A DNA stretch of 64,000 nt, from the NCBI GenBank assembly GCA_039654915.1, contig CM077600.1, forward strand, positions 37,804,492 through 37,868,491, read 5' to 3'. Position numbers and translations under genes: made by a program. The notes beneath the pieces are model-generated. The model was not told where the DNA came from. It worked only from the letters and a program-made list of their open reading frames with translations, and ran no database searches. Below, piece after piece: positions 1 to 10,444 of the stretch. The DNA comes from Aquilaria yunnanensis (Eukaryota; Streptophyta; Magnoliopsida; Malvales; Thymelaeaceae). Each line of letters opens with the position of its first letter. Positions within the stretch are counted from its first letter, which is position 1.

Positions 1-508
1 TGCATACAGAAAATCAAAGGGCCCTTTCAAGGAGGGAAGTACTACTGGCCGAAGAATCAAACTTTCACCCAGTAATGAAATAATAATTTCCCTTATCCTT
101 ATGACATTTGTGCTTCATTTCTGCTCGTGTGTGTGTGTTTTTGGAGAGAATTGGTAAAGCTTCATTTTGTTCCCTCTCAAATATGCAGCTCAGTGGTGGT
201 CCCGTTATGGAGGACAGTATCCTGAACTGCAGCAATTTGCCACAAGGATTCTGAGCCAGGCTTGTGTGGGAGCTTCAAAATATAGACTGAACAGGAGCTT
301 GGCGGAGCGGCTGCTGACAAAAGGGTTGAATCCAGTAGAGCAACAGACACTGAGGGATCTTGCGTTTGTCCACTATAATTTGCAATTAAAATTGCAGCAC
401 TCAGAGTTGGGTGCAAAGTATGATCTTGTGGCTCATGAGATTGATCCGATGGATGGCTGGATTGTTTATGATGCGATGGACATTGAAGGAGCTAGTAATG
501 ACAGATGA
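1..508 (+). CDS. hAT-transposase-derived protein, C-terminal exons (partial)
   Basis: This is the 3' end of a gene entering from the left. Two exons are visible: <1-71 and 189-508 (stop TGA 506-508), separated by a 117-bp intron with donor GTAATG at 72 and acceptor ATGCAG ending at 188. Read in frame 2, the first exon ends in KLSPT and joins to QWWSRYGGQYPELQQFA, the conserved hAT C-terminal dimerisation region (WW..YG...P.L..fA.r.LSQ). It continues with RSLAERLLTKGLNPVEQQ and FVHYNLQL, as in plant BED-zinc-finger/DUF659/hAT proteins. Such genes are usually domesticated transposases thought to act as DNA-binding nuclear proteins; the partner or target cannot be told here. The BED and DUF659 domains would lie left of the window. 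The exon is open and spliced, so it looks like a living host gene, but an old transposon copy is not excluded. Confidence 0.75.
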
Positions 509-1237
509 CCATCCCTATTTCAAGCCAAGGAGGAACCAGCGTAAGCAAACATGAATTGCTAGTTGTCTGGGAAAAGTACACTTGATGTGCCCAAAGCAAT
601 TTGATGGTGCGAGGCTTTCGGCAACTCTAGTTTTGTAACATCTTTGTACATTAGTGTCATGGAAAAGCTCCTGAATTTAGCAGTTCTCAGTTACATAGGC
701 TTTAGGAACGCTTATAATTAAACTTAAAAGGAAGGTGCAAGCCTGCAAGGCGTTCTCATTTGACCAATACCCCTCTGAAGGACCTCTGTCGTTTGCTCGC
801 AGTTTACATGACTAGCGTTTCTTTCATTTGCTTAACCTTAACTGGATTATGAAGAGAGGGTGCTGCTGTAGTTCTCTCTAATTGAAACGTGAAGGTAAGG
901 CTTCACGAAGCGAACTGAGACCTGGATTGCAAAATAGCAGAACCGCTTGAACTCGTCTGACTGAGCGGCTCAACTACTCTTTTATCCTTTTCTTGAAAAA
1001 AGACCTGAACTTGCTAAAATAAGACTTGCGTAGAGAACTAAGTCAAAAATCAAGAGCAGAGCACGTCTAAGCGACAAGAAGTGTGCAGCACACACAAGTA
1101 ACCAACAGGTAAAAGGACCCAGGTCCCTGAATCTTCATTAACATATTACCCATATCAACTTGAAACCACAACATTTGAGGCGAACTTATGTTTCCACTTC
1201 TGCAGGATAGTAACACCTACGTGTCTAGACAATAGAA
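509..1237. other. convergent intergenic region
   Basis: This spacer lies between the stop codon of the hAT-derived gene (+) and the stop codon of bL20m (-). It should hold the two 3' UTRs. I see no further coding exon or repeat in it. Confidence 0.5.
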
Positions 1238-2907
1238 TCATGCATTTATGGAAATGTTTGCTTTCCTGATAGGAAGTACTATATTCTTGTTCCCTGGGAA
1301 GGCATTGCGCGAGATGTCAACAAGGGCCTTGAAACTGTAAGGCTCATGCATTGCCAGTTCAGACAGAACTTTCCTATTGAGTTGAATGTTTTCCTTCATA
1401 AGGCCATGGATAAAGTTGCCATAGTTAATCTGTCCAACATGAAAAAATGCAATCAGTGACCATACTGAAACAGGGCAGCCTTAACCAGATGTGTTTGAAC
1501 TCAAGCATACACTACCAAAGAATGGTAAAGGAATAGAAACAGCAAACTAGACCACGTATGAAGTTAAAAGGAGAAATGATGTTCTAGTTACAGTGCAACT
1601 GTCCCAGAACATGGACAGAACACACAAGGATCACAGAAAATAAAAACGAGAAATGTGAGCGTGGATCAAACATATCATACATTGGACAAACGAAATATTT
1701 TGTCAATTATCCAACCAATGCTTAGTTCAGAAAAGTTCCTCCATTCTCTCACATTGCCAACATGTAACAATGACATTATTTATCCCATTGAAATATTCCT
1801 GTTTCCCTCAGTCGCATATCTGATTCACATTCTTGTTTGAAAATCAGATACATCATGTAGTCCAGAACATTATAGTTGTATGAACAGTAAAAACCTCAAA
1901 CTCATTGGAAACAGAACCCAGCACTTTCAGTCCTCCATCCCTGACAATTGTTCTGGTAACAGAAAAAAAAAAATTATGTCCATCTACTACCGAGAAGCAA
2001 CTAAAAACCAAATCCAGGATACCTGGCACCCGAGCAGAAGGACGTATCTCATCCAAAAAATAAAGTTGAATTGAAGTAATAGAATTAACATAATTGACTG
2101 TATTAGATGTTTAAGCCAATGCACATTAACTTGCTCTATAGCATGTCCCAGCAACCACTGAAAAGTAACAGAATTCCCCAGAAACCGAAAATGAGACAAA
2201 CTTAGCTTCTGCTTCAAATGAAAGTATGAAAAACATCTGTTGTACAGTGTTGAGTATTCTACCCTACTCTGTGGATGGATTCTTAGTGTTGACAATGCTC
2301 TTTGAAGCAGTTTTCATAGCTATAAAGACCACTTAAAAACTGCACCTTGATAGTTAAACACCCATGTATTTGCACAGAAACAAAACCTAATCACACACCG
2401 TACATCATTCAAAACTGAAACAGTTCTCATGTTAAAAATTCTAGACTGTAAAACAGATGCCCCCCTTTTCGCTTGTTAAGAAGAAACAACACATCCACCT
2501 CCATAATGGCATATAACTAAACAAATTGCTAAGATTCTAAGTTTTCAAAACCACGTGAGTTACAGCTAATCATTCAAGGTTTCAGCTGTTTCGAAAGATT
2601 CTGAATATACATCCCAACTCCAACCATCTTTCGAATCGAGTCGTAGCTTGTGCAATTGAAACAACGATGAGTCAGAGCATAGAAGAAGCAGCAAAGAAAA
2701 TGGGATGGGAAGGAGACGTACGCCGTGTTGGCGGGTGCCGGCGTTGATGCGTTGGATCCAGAGGGAGCGCATGTCGCGCTTCTTGTTGCGACGATCTCTG
2801 TAAGAATACTGGAGTGCCTTCTCAACCCTCTCCCTCGCGATCCTTATACAGTTCTTGGCTCTTCCTCTGAAGCCACTGGCGAGCTTCAGTATCTTCTTCT
2901 TGTTCAT
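1238..2907 (-). CDS. mitochondrial large-subunit ribosomal protein bL20m
   Basis: Nuclear gene for the bL20 protein of the mitochondrial ribosome, which binds 23S-type rRNA early in large-subunit assembly. There are two coding exons on the minus strand: 2907-2722 (62 codons, ATG at 2907) and 1429-1238 (63 codons plus TGA). They are separated by a 1292-bp intron with donor GTACGT and an acceptor ending CAG. Exon 1 begins [20 protein letters not shown] and carries the basic bL20 core (residues about 10-62, including [15 protein letters not shown] and INAGTRQHG). Exon 2 gives [19 protein letters not shown] and the final [17 protein letters not shown]. The total is 125 residues, typical of the family. 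No long targeting peptide is visible; the protein starts directly with the bacterial-like N terminus, as plant mitochondrial L20 does. A transposon end lies 258 bp upstream. The ORF runs on past the exon 1 donor, but that read-through is intronic. Confidence 0.93.
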
Positions 2908-3164
2908 CTTCGCTTCTCTCGACTCTCGAGTTTGGAGCTCCGGTGATCAGCCTATGAGTGAATGTGTAGGTGGGGTATACTCACCAAAAACCCTTTCGAT
3001 GGCGAAGAGAGAGAACACGGAGGCTTTGGATTGGGGAAGGTGTTTCGCGTTCGGCTAACATTTTCATTTTAAAATTAAAAAAAAAAAACGCAAGCAAATT
3101 GGACTTCTGACGGAACTGGGTCGAAATTCGGCCCGAGGGCTTGGTTAATCTTCAGCATTTTTTC
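2908..3164. promoter_or_regulatory. bL20m upstream region
   Basis: These 257 bp hold the 5' UTR and promoter of bL20m (minus strand). The region is cut off by the terminus of an inverted-repeat transposon at 3165, so any further regulatory DNA lies in or beyond the transposon. No motif was assigned. Confidence 0.35.
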
Positions 3165-5339
3165 GGCCTAAATACTCTATGGGTCCCTTAACTTGGCTAA
3201 ATCGTACGAGTTAGTCATATAACTTGAAATCAGTCGATGTTGATCCCTTAACTTGGCAATTTTTGCACTAGCTAGTCCTACCACCTCATTTGTTATAGCT
3301 ATGTCGCCCTTTTGTAGATATTTAGCAACATTGGGCCTGAAATATATAATAAGGGAAGCAACATGGATAAGTAGAGCATTTCACCATTTCAAAAATTAAA
3401 AGAAATTGAAATGAACTTTTACTTTTTCAAATGAAAAATAAGTTAGAAATCATTATTAGAGAAATAAATTTAATTCCACTAAAAAATTTTATTTTTGCCT
3501 TTTTATAAAAATATCTACATAATAAATGAAATTAATATTTTAAAGTTGAATTTCCCTAATAATTTCTCAAGCTTGGGTTAAATTCATACGCTCTTTAGTT
3601 TATGAAGATAAAAAATTAATTTGCTTATGTTAACATGTTTTTGCCAGCTGGATGCTAGCTTAACGTGGGACATTATTTGCCCTTCTCCTGCTACTTTCCA
3701 ATGCCAACTCAATTGACTGTTGCTGCTCTGAGCCAATTTCGAATGACTCAACTTTCGTTTGTCATAAGCCAATTGCCACTAGTCATCTTCTTTTGCTTCC
3801 TTCTTTGGCTTCCTTGGGCCGCTGGTGCTTTCATCTTGTTTTGTAATTAATTATTTACACCTTTTCCTCAACCAATCACCGGCCGAGATTTCTCCGATCG
3901 GACAACTCCAACTGCGCCGCCGTCTAAATTGGATCGGACAACCCCCTGTCGGCTAAAGTCGATCGAAGCACCCAACTACAGAGCAGCTTCCGATCGATCA
4001 GTACTCGAACATGGAAACTCGACCATGGTGGCAAGTTCACCTGCCCCGACGACCTGACTTTCTCCATGGTGACTCCAGACGCTACATCTCCGCTTGGATC
4101 TGTTGCCCCGACTTTCTTTTCCCCCGTTTTCTTCCTCTACTACCTCCTCTGTTCCACCCGTTCGCCGTCCTCTCCAAATTCACCCGAAAATCCTCATTGT
4201 TTCCTTGTTCATTGGCCTCATACTGGGTGCGAACAAACTCCTCTTCTACCTCCTTCCTCGTTTTTCTCCTCTACCACCGCCTCCATTCCACCCCATTCGC
4301 CAACCTCTCCAAATTCACCCCCAATCCTTAACGATTAGAGCAGAGAATTGATGATTAGTAAAGAAGCAGCGGCCAAAGAGGAAGATGAGGTGAAAGGGGC
4401 TTTAATTTTGACTAGTGGCATGACTGTTAATATTCAAAACTTTTGGGGCATTGGGTACTTCTAATACAAGTGGGTTTTGAATAACATGTTAATAGGCCCG
4501 TATTAACTTAAAATGAACTGGGTATCTGTTCAGAAAAGTCCTCGTGTTGCCAAAAATAAACTAAAAAAATTTCTTAATCTCTTCCAGTCTCCAATCCATC
4601 ACCTATTCATTTACTCACTATAAATGCTTATATTCATAATTCCTTATGGCAGAACGATTCTTAACTTAACCAACCAGGCATTGTACACACACGAAGTACT
4701 AAATTAAAAAAGATCATAAGTGTTGTTCCTCTGAAAGAAAAAGATTATAAGAGTTTCTCTTTTGCTCTCTTTTTTTTTTTTTTTTTTTTCTGGATAAACA
4801 TTAAGATTTTTCGCTTTTTATTATTACGTAGGCGAGATTAATTAAATAAAATTTTATTTATGTAATTTTAAATTTATTTAGATTTTTCATAATAAAATGG
4901 TAATCAAATTAGTGATTCCGTACTGCAATTTTAAAATAATAATTTCATTTATAATGTAGACATTTTTTCTGAACAGGGTAAATGAATATTTCGGTGAAAT
5001 TAATTTTTGGTCTAATTATGGTTTCTAATATATTATAATTGGCATTTGATGAAAGCTGATTCGTTTAATTTCTTTTCATTTGGGAAGGGTCAACGGATAT
5101 GATGATTCATGTTGTTTCTATTAGTGTATATATTAGTCCCTAATGTTGCTAAGCATTCAAAAATGTTGAAGCCATTATGGCATATAAGGTGGTTGGGCTA
5201 ACTCGTTATGAATTGCTAAGTTAGAAGACTAACATAAGCTGAGTTGAAAAGTTTGAGGAATAACATATGGCTGAGTTCAAGTTAGGAGACTAACACGTAC
5301 AAGTTAATCAAGTTAAGGGACTCCTAGAGTATTTAGGCC
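3165..5339. mobile_element. 2.2 kb Mutator-like element with long terminal inverted repeats
   Basis: The left end (GGCCTAAATACTCTATGGGT at 3165) and the reverse complement of the right end (GGCCTAAATACTCTAGGAGT at 5339) match. The similarity runs on for about 65 bp (CCCTTAACTTG, then GTACG or CGTACG, then GTTAGTC, then AACTTGAA), and weaker similarity extends further inward. Long, sub-perfect inverted repeats of the 'cccttaacttgg...gttagtc' type are typical of plant Mutator-like elements. A clean 9-bp target duplication is not seen; the flanks share only TTTTC. There is no transposase ORF, so the copy is non-autonomous. The centre (about 3880-4340) is C-rich, unlike the AT-rich arms, and could be captured host DNA. 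Confidence 0.75.
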
Positions 5340-6950
5340 TTTTCTTTTTGCCCTTTCTTCCTATTTGTTTTCTCCGTTTATAATAAATTTAATTTAAAGC
5401 TTTATTTGTTTAGTACTAATAGTTTGAATTAACAAATTTAGGGGTATTTGAATTTCGAATGACTTCAGTTTGGCGTCAAGTGAAGTGAGTGTGGCTAGGT
5501 ATAATAACAAGGCTATCAAACTCAAACAAAAGGAACATCGGGATCCAAATCCTCTATCTCCCCATGTCATGTCCCCTCCCTACCCCTACCACCTTTCCTT
5601 TTTCTTGCAACGTGTAGCACTTAACAGAAGTTTAGAATTGGTGTTAACGTCTAATATATACAAATAGAGAGTTTAACTCCTGTTAATCAACCCTTAAAAA
5701 AAATCAAATTTCCATGCTACCACAGTGTTTGGTTTGTCCTCTTGCTACTGCACCTGTTGGAATCTCAAATGCAATCATCGTTTGCTGCTTCCCTAGAATC
5801 CCTAACCTTTTCTGCAAATCCGTTTTGTCATATCAAATAAGTAGTTCAAGCCAGGGAAAGGAAAAAGAGAGCATTCTTCATTTTATCGTCATCAAACTTT
5901 TCTGGTTGAAAGAATAAACCCAGTTGAACCTGTAGGCCATATCTATCATCACTACCGTGAAAAAGCCATCAAACCCATGTTTTTTCTATTTAAAGATGAT
6001 AGGCTAGAATCGGCTTTTATTTAATTGACAATGTGAACTTTGAATTTGAAAAAAAACATTTTCTGACAATTTTTGTCTTTTGCTATTTTTTTCTTTTCTT
6101 TTTCTTTTTATGCTATTAACTCATAATGAAATTTCGGTCATCATACCATCTTCAATTACTTTGTATATTTTTACAGTATTGGCAATTGTTTCAACTACAA
6201 TTAGTCAATCCTCTTGTTTAGTACACCTTCTAGTTTTTTAATGAACATTTAAATACGGCAGGCAATTCTTGGAGCTTTGGTAGATTGGGAGCAAGGAAGC
6301 AAAATAAAGTGTCATTCTAACTAGCTGTAGGGGCATTATTCAAAGTTGATGTTATATGTGAATTTTCTGGATATATCTAGAGTGAAGTGTTCTTTCTTGT
6401 TCTCGACATCTTGGTTGAAAAATTTGTGAACCCCTTTTATCATTTCTTCCAGAATCGGAACAAGGATCCCATGATTAATGACTTGAAGGAAACCCAATCT
6501 CTAGGCGAGTTGCCTAACCTGGTTGCATTGGAATGTGTCGAGGTCGATGGCTTGTAGATCTATGATTGGAATGGTTGTGGTTGGTTGTTTGGAATCCAAA
6601 TCCTCTACTCTTTCTTCGTTCAAAACTGTTGAATTGGTACAATGAATTTTTTAAGGGTTTGTTTTAACTGAAGTTGAACACTCCATCTCTATATGATAAA
6701 TGTTAAAACTGATTCTAAGCTTCTGTTATGTGCTACACTTGACAAGAAGAAAAGGTGGGGGATAGGATGGGGACACGACAAAGAGGGGACAGAGGATTTG
6801 GTTCAAAACACTGCATCCACAAACACTAGACACGTGTACTCAGGCTAAAGACACCAAACCAATTTGTTAGATCTATTTCTTATTTTATTTCTCAAGTTTC
6901 GATCTATTCAGTTTGTTTCCTTTTTTTTTTTTTTAATCTCCATAAAAAGA
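5340..6950. other. intergenic, no gene recognised
   Basis: AT-rich spacer with short open stretches only (for example 5470-5667 and 5714-5917). None shows a domain, a codon pattern or splice-flanked exons. I see nothing here that I can name. Confidence 0.4.
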
Positions 6951-7499
6951 TTATGTTTGGTTCTCCTATGTTTCTATTGGCCATAAGTGATAAATAAATA
7001 AATAAAACAAGCAATTTTTTTTCCAACCATAGCTTTTTCACTATAAAAAACTTAAAAAATAATTAAAAACATCAATTCTCTCAAACTCTTAATATCTACT
7101 ATTTCTCAAGTTTCACAACACATCACAAATACTTTTCTCTCATTCACTAAAATTTTAAAATAACAAGTCTTTTTATAGGTTATATAACAAACTTAAACCA
7201 TGTCAAAATATGAAAACTAAATCTCAAATAAATAGGAAAACTAAAACCAAATCCTAAAATAAATTGAATTAGTAACAACTTCAAGTCTTTCTCTTCTTTG
7301 AATTTGAGCCAATAACTTAACAATTTCTACTTTAACTCAAATTCTCTTTACCTCCACCTTTTCACTAAATATACAAAGTTCATATTCTTGTTTGTAGGGA
7401 TCTTTACATTTATGGGATAATTGTTCATCTTTCCTCTCACAATTGTACTACTAACCAACTCATACAAACTATTTGAATTATTCACTCGTTCCATCACAA

Positions 7500-8004
7500 T
7501 TAATGCATCATTTGGAATCCCCTATCCTCTACTTTGAGCAAAAAATTCATAACCTAAGCTATCTAATATATCAAGTGAAATCAAATTTCGTTTGAATTTT
7601 AGAACTTACCTCATATCACCAAGCGTCTTAATACTTTTATCGTGCAATTAGATCTTCACACTGTCAATGCCTTCAATTTTCTCTTCTTGGTTATTCGCCA
7701 AATAAATTAATCTATCACATGCCTCAAATTTGGTAAATCACTTTCTTTTTGTGCAAACATGCTCTAAATAAACAGAATCAAATACCCAAACATCTTTTGA
7801 ATCTTTCTTCCCACCAGCTTCTTACACCATTAAAATTACTGCTTTATCATCACTTTTGTCATCCTCCATCACATTCACATCACTTTTATTTTTCTCCTTT
7901 TTTCTTCCTTTATTTTTCTCCTTGGCCTTCAAAATTTTTTTCATGTTCTCTTCCAATTTTGAGCAAAAAAGTTTGATATGCCCAAAATCATGACAGTACC
8001 AGCA
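7500..8004 (-). pseudogene. copia zinc knuckle and protease/pre-integrase remnant
   Basis: On the minus strand at about 8004-7962 the translation reads CWYCHDFGHIKLFC, a perfect CX2CX4HX4C nucleic-acid-binding knuckle of copia gag. Further on (about 7690-7540) come IEGIDSVKI, LHDKSIKTLGDMR and LKFKRNLISLDILDSLGYEF. This matches the conserved copia stretch G.vki..hdg....l.dVryvp.lkkNLIS.g.L...G. Stop codons interrupt it (after VKI and after DMR). Nothing of integrase or reverse transcriptase follows before the left LTR. Confidence 0.65.
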
Positions 8005-8104
8005 TTACATATTACTCCAATCTTTGCCCTATCTCGAACTTGATTTTTTTGTTGAATATATTTTTCCTCTCAAAAAACTTATTCTTTGCTTCACCATAAA
8101 CACA

Positions 8105-8688
8105 TTATTTTCTTAATTTTTTTTCTTCAAAATTTCTCATTCGATCATGCTCCAAAAGCATAGTAATTACATCTTCGATCTTCAAGGTATCTCTTTTTAC
8201 CATCAATGGAGTCACAACTGACTCATAAAATCTTGAAAAAGAATTAATCAAGATTATAGTCATGTATTTTTCTTTGATCTTTTGACCAATACTCTCCAAT
8301 TGTGTAATAAGCTTGTTAAATTCATTCAAGTGTACAATCAAACTACTTCCATCTTTCATCATCAAACCATATAATTATCTTTTCAAGCATAACTATTTGT
8401 AATAGATTTTGACATATATTTACCTTTAAGTTTATTCATCAATTTTGTTAAAGAGGTCTCGTTCAATATATCATATTTGAGTTGTGGTACAAGAGTAAAT
8501 ATAATCGTACTCATGGCTATCTGCTCCATCTTTTCCCACCTTGCATCTATTATCGATTCATGCTTTATTTCCTTAAACACATTTCCAAGTTTTTGTTGAA
8601 TTAACACATCCTTCACCATACACTTCGAAAGGTTAAAATCTCCGAATCCATCAAAACGATCAATCTGAAAACTCGACATACCAACCAT
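8105..8688 (-). pseudogene. copia gag (UBN2-type) remnant
   Basis: Two overlapping open pieces make up one gag region. Piece 8688-8383 begins MVGMSSFQIDRFDGFGDFNL, the usual N-terminal F.G..F..W-like start of copia gag. Piece 8365-8105 contains VHLNEFNKLITQLESIGQKI and LLEHDRMRN, the UBN2 region with its conserved LNEFN...L.. and L..E..R patterns. Between them, near 8365-8385, there is a frameshift and a stop codon, so the capsid protein is broken. A CCHC knuckle lies just downstream at about 8004-7962. In the intact family this protein packages the element RNA into virus-like particles. Confidence 0.7.
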
Positions 8689-9110
8689 CTTGAACCAAAC
8701 TCTGAAACCACTTGTTGGGTGGAAGTTAAAAAAACAAAAACAAATAGAATAACAAGCAATTTTTTTCTTTTAGCCGTCATGATTCCATGACCTTTCTACT
8801 ATCAAAACTAAAAAAATAATTACACACCAATTCTTTCAAACTCTTAATCTTTTCTATTTTTCAAGCCTCACATCACACCACACACACTTTCCTCTCATCC
8901 ACCAAAATTCTAACATAACAAGTTTTTTTATATGTCATCCAACAAATCTAAACCATATCAAAATAGGAAAACTAAATCCCAAATAAATAAAAAAATTAAA
9001 ACCAAATCTTAAACAAAATATAAACCCAATTCTAAAATAAATTGAATTAGTAACAATTTCAAACCTTCAACTTTTTTGAATTTGAGCTAATAATCTAAAA
9101 ATTTCTTTAA

Positions 9111-10081
9111 AAGTTTTGTTTGGATTTGGATTCCTCTTCAAAAAGCTGATTTACAGTTATGATCGAAAAAAGTACAATTGACCGTAGTAGTTGCCGAGAT
9201 GTGAACAAGTGAATCTACAAAGGCTTTTTGGTTACATTTTTTTTTTCTTATTTTATCTTTATATGTAGATGGAGTTTTAATCATTCCTGTTCATTTTAGG
9301 CATTATTTTGCATGTGGATTTTGATTTAGATACAAGTCTTGAGTTCGCCCCAAGACTCCGAACTTTCTTCCACACATTTCTTGTTATTTTGGGTTACTAA
9401 TAAAATTCCTATTATACTTTATGAACTTATATAGGCATCGTATATATGACTTTGTTATTAAGTGAAAGAAGACCTTGTTTTTCCTTAAAATAATTATTAC
9501 TTTCATTGGTGCAAATCATTTAAAATAACAAAGTTTGTGCTTAAAATCCCACATGATATAGTTCACTTAATTCACATAAAACGTTCTGAAAGTGAAAATG
9601 AGGAGCAGAAGTAAAAAAAAATCATTTTTTTTAATTTAAGTAAGTAAAAATTAAAGTAAAAGCAGCAATTACTAGCAGGCGTAAGAGTGATGACCAAAAA
9701 AACAAAACGAATGATTGTGTAAAAACAAGTTTTTTCTTTTTCTATTTTTGTTTTTGTTGGAGACCCTTAAAAGTATTTGTGGGGATCTCTGTCTCAAAGC
9801 TTCTTCCCCTGCATGACGACGGCCAATGTCTACTACTTGTGGCACCGCTACACTCTCCGGTAATTCCAAGAAGAGGAGTCAAGAGACCATCTGAAACACG
9901 ACAAGCAGGAAATCGCTTTCGAAACAAGATCAACAGCTAGCAAGCGATCGAGTCATGGGGAAAGCGAGCACCACAAGAACTTCTCGCGATGAGGTGGGTC
10001 AGGGCGAGTTCTATTCTCGAGAAGGGCCATCAAAATCGAGCCCAAAGCAGCAGAAACAGATATCAAAGGGCAGATCATACC
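9111..10081. other. intergenic region upstream of the small unknown gene
   Basis: AT-rich spacer that becomes GC-richer from about 9780, where the promoter and 5' UTR of the gene at 10082 would lie. Two overlapping ORFs before 10082 (one from 9955 in another frame, and an in-frame extension from 9989) look like read-through of the leader rather than the true N terminus. Confidence 0.4.
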
Positions 10082-10444
10082 ATGAACGTGGCGGCGGAGC
10101 ACATACGGAGGAACTTGGGTTCCGTGAAGGAGAAGGTGCTGGACAAGCTGGCGGCGGCGAAGGTGCCGAAGGAGGCTCTGGATAACGCGAGGAACTTCCT
10201 GGAGACCCTGACTGTGGCAGCGCAGGGCATCACCAGGGAGACGCTCTACCGCATCAAGTCGCACCTGGTGGAGATTCTGCCCTCAATTTCGCCGACGCTG
10301 ACGAGGAAGATGGTGGACGAGGCGGCCACGGAGGCCAAGGCGGAGGATGAGGAGCAGGAGGCGGGCAGTGGGGGCGGCAGGGTCCCCAACGTGTCATCGG
10401 CGTCGTCGTTTTTTGCTCTCCTCAAACCCTTTTCGCGGCTTTAA
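10082..10444 (+). CDS. small intronless protein of unknown function (120 aa)
   Basis: An uninterrupted 120-residue frame starting MNVAAEHIRRNLGSVKEKVL. The GC-rich codon use is unlike the surrounding AT-rich spacer, which supports real coding. Predicted features are an N-terminal amphipathic helical region rich in Lys/Glu/Ala (residues about 8-45), a central conserved-looking stretch (ITRETLYRIKSHLVEILPSI, then LTRKMVDEA; residues about 53-85), an acidic Glu/Ala/Gly linker (about 85-100) and a short hydrophobic tail (SSFFALLKPF). No signal peptide or clear membrane segment is seen. The frame is also open upstream to 9989, but the ATG at 10082 gives the most protein-like start. It lies between bL20m and HCF173, as Arabidopsis AT1G16730 (annotated UP6) does; equating the two is an inference from position only. 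Function unknown. Confidence 0.6.
   Translation: MNVAAEHIRRNLGSVKEKVLDKLAAAKVPKEALDNARNFLETLTVAAQGITRETLYRIKSHLVEILPSISPTLTRKMVDEAATEAKAEDEEQEAGSGGGRVPNVSSASSFFALLKPFSRL

Larger units (their letters stand above)
6960..9110 (-). mobile_element. truncated Ty1/copia LTR retrotransposon
   Basis: Two degenerate direct repeats of about 380 bp flank an internal region and read as LTRs: about 6960-7350 and 8713-9110. They share, for example, ACAAGCAATTTTTTT, AAATTGAATTAGTAACAA and GAATTTGAGC. Next to the right LTR, which starts TGTTGGGTGG at 8713, the minus strand reads TGGTTTCAGAG, a primer-binding site of the tRNA-Met (TGGTATCAGAG) type. On the minus strand follow a gag piece, a CCHC zinc knuckle and a protease/pre-integrase piece. 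Integrase, reverse transcriptase and RNase H are missing; the internal region is only about 1.3 kb. It is a dead, internally deleted copy; outer LTR limits are approximate. Confidence 0.75.

Noticed and set aside
167..188. Upstream extension of the hAT-derived C-terminal frame to a TTG at 167
   Set aside because: It reads through the intron; the acceptor ending at 188 joins better to the exon ending at 71.
4011..4351. Three overlapping Pro/Ser-rich frames
   Set aside because: They arise from a C-rich low-complexity core of a transposon; no frame has a recognisable domain.
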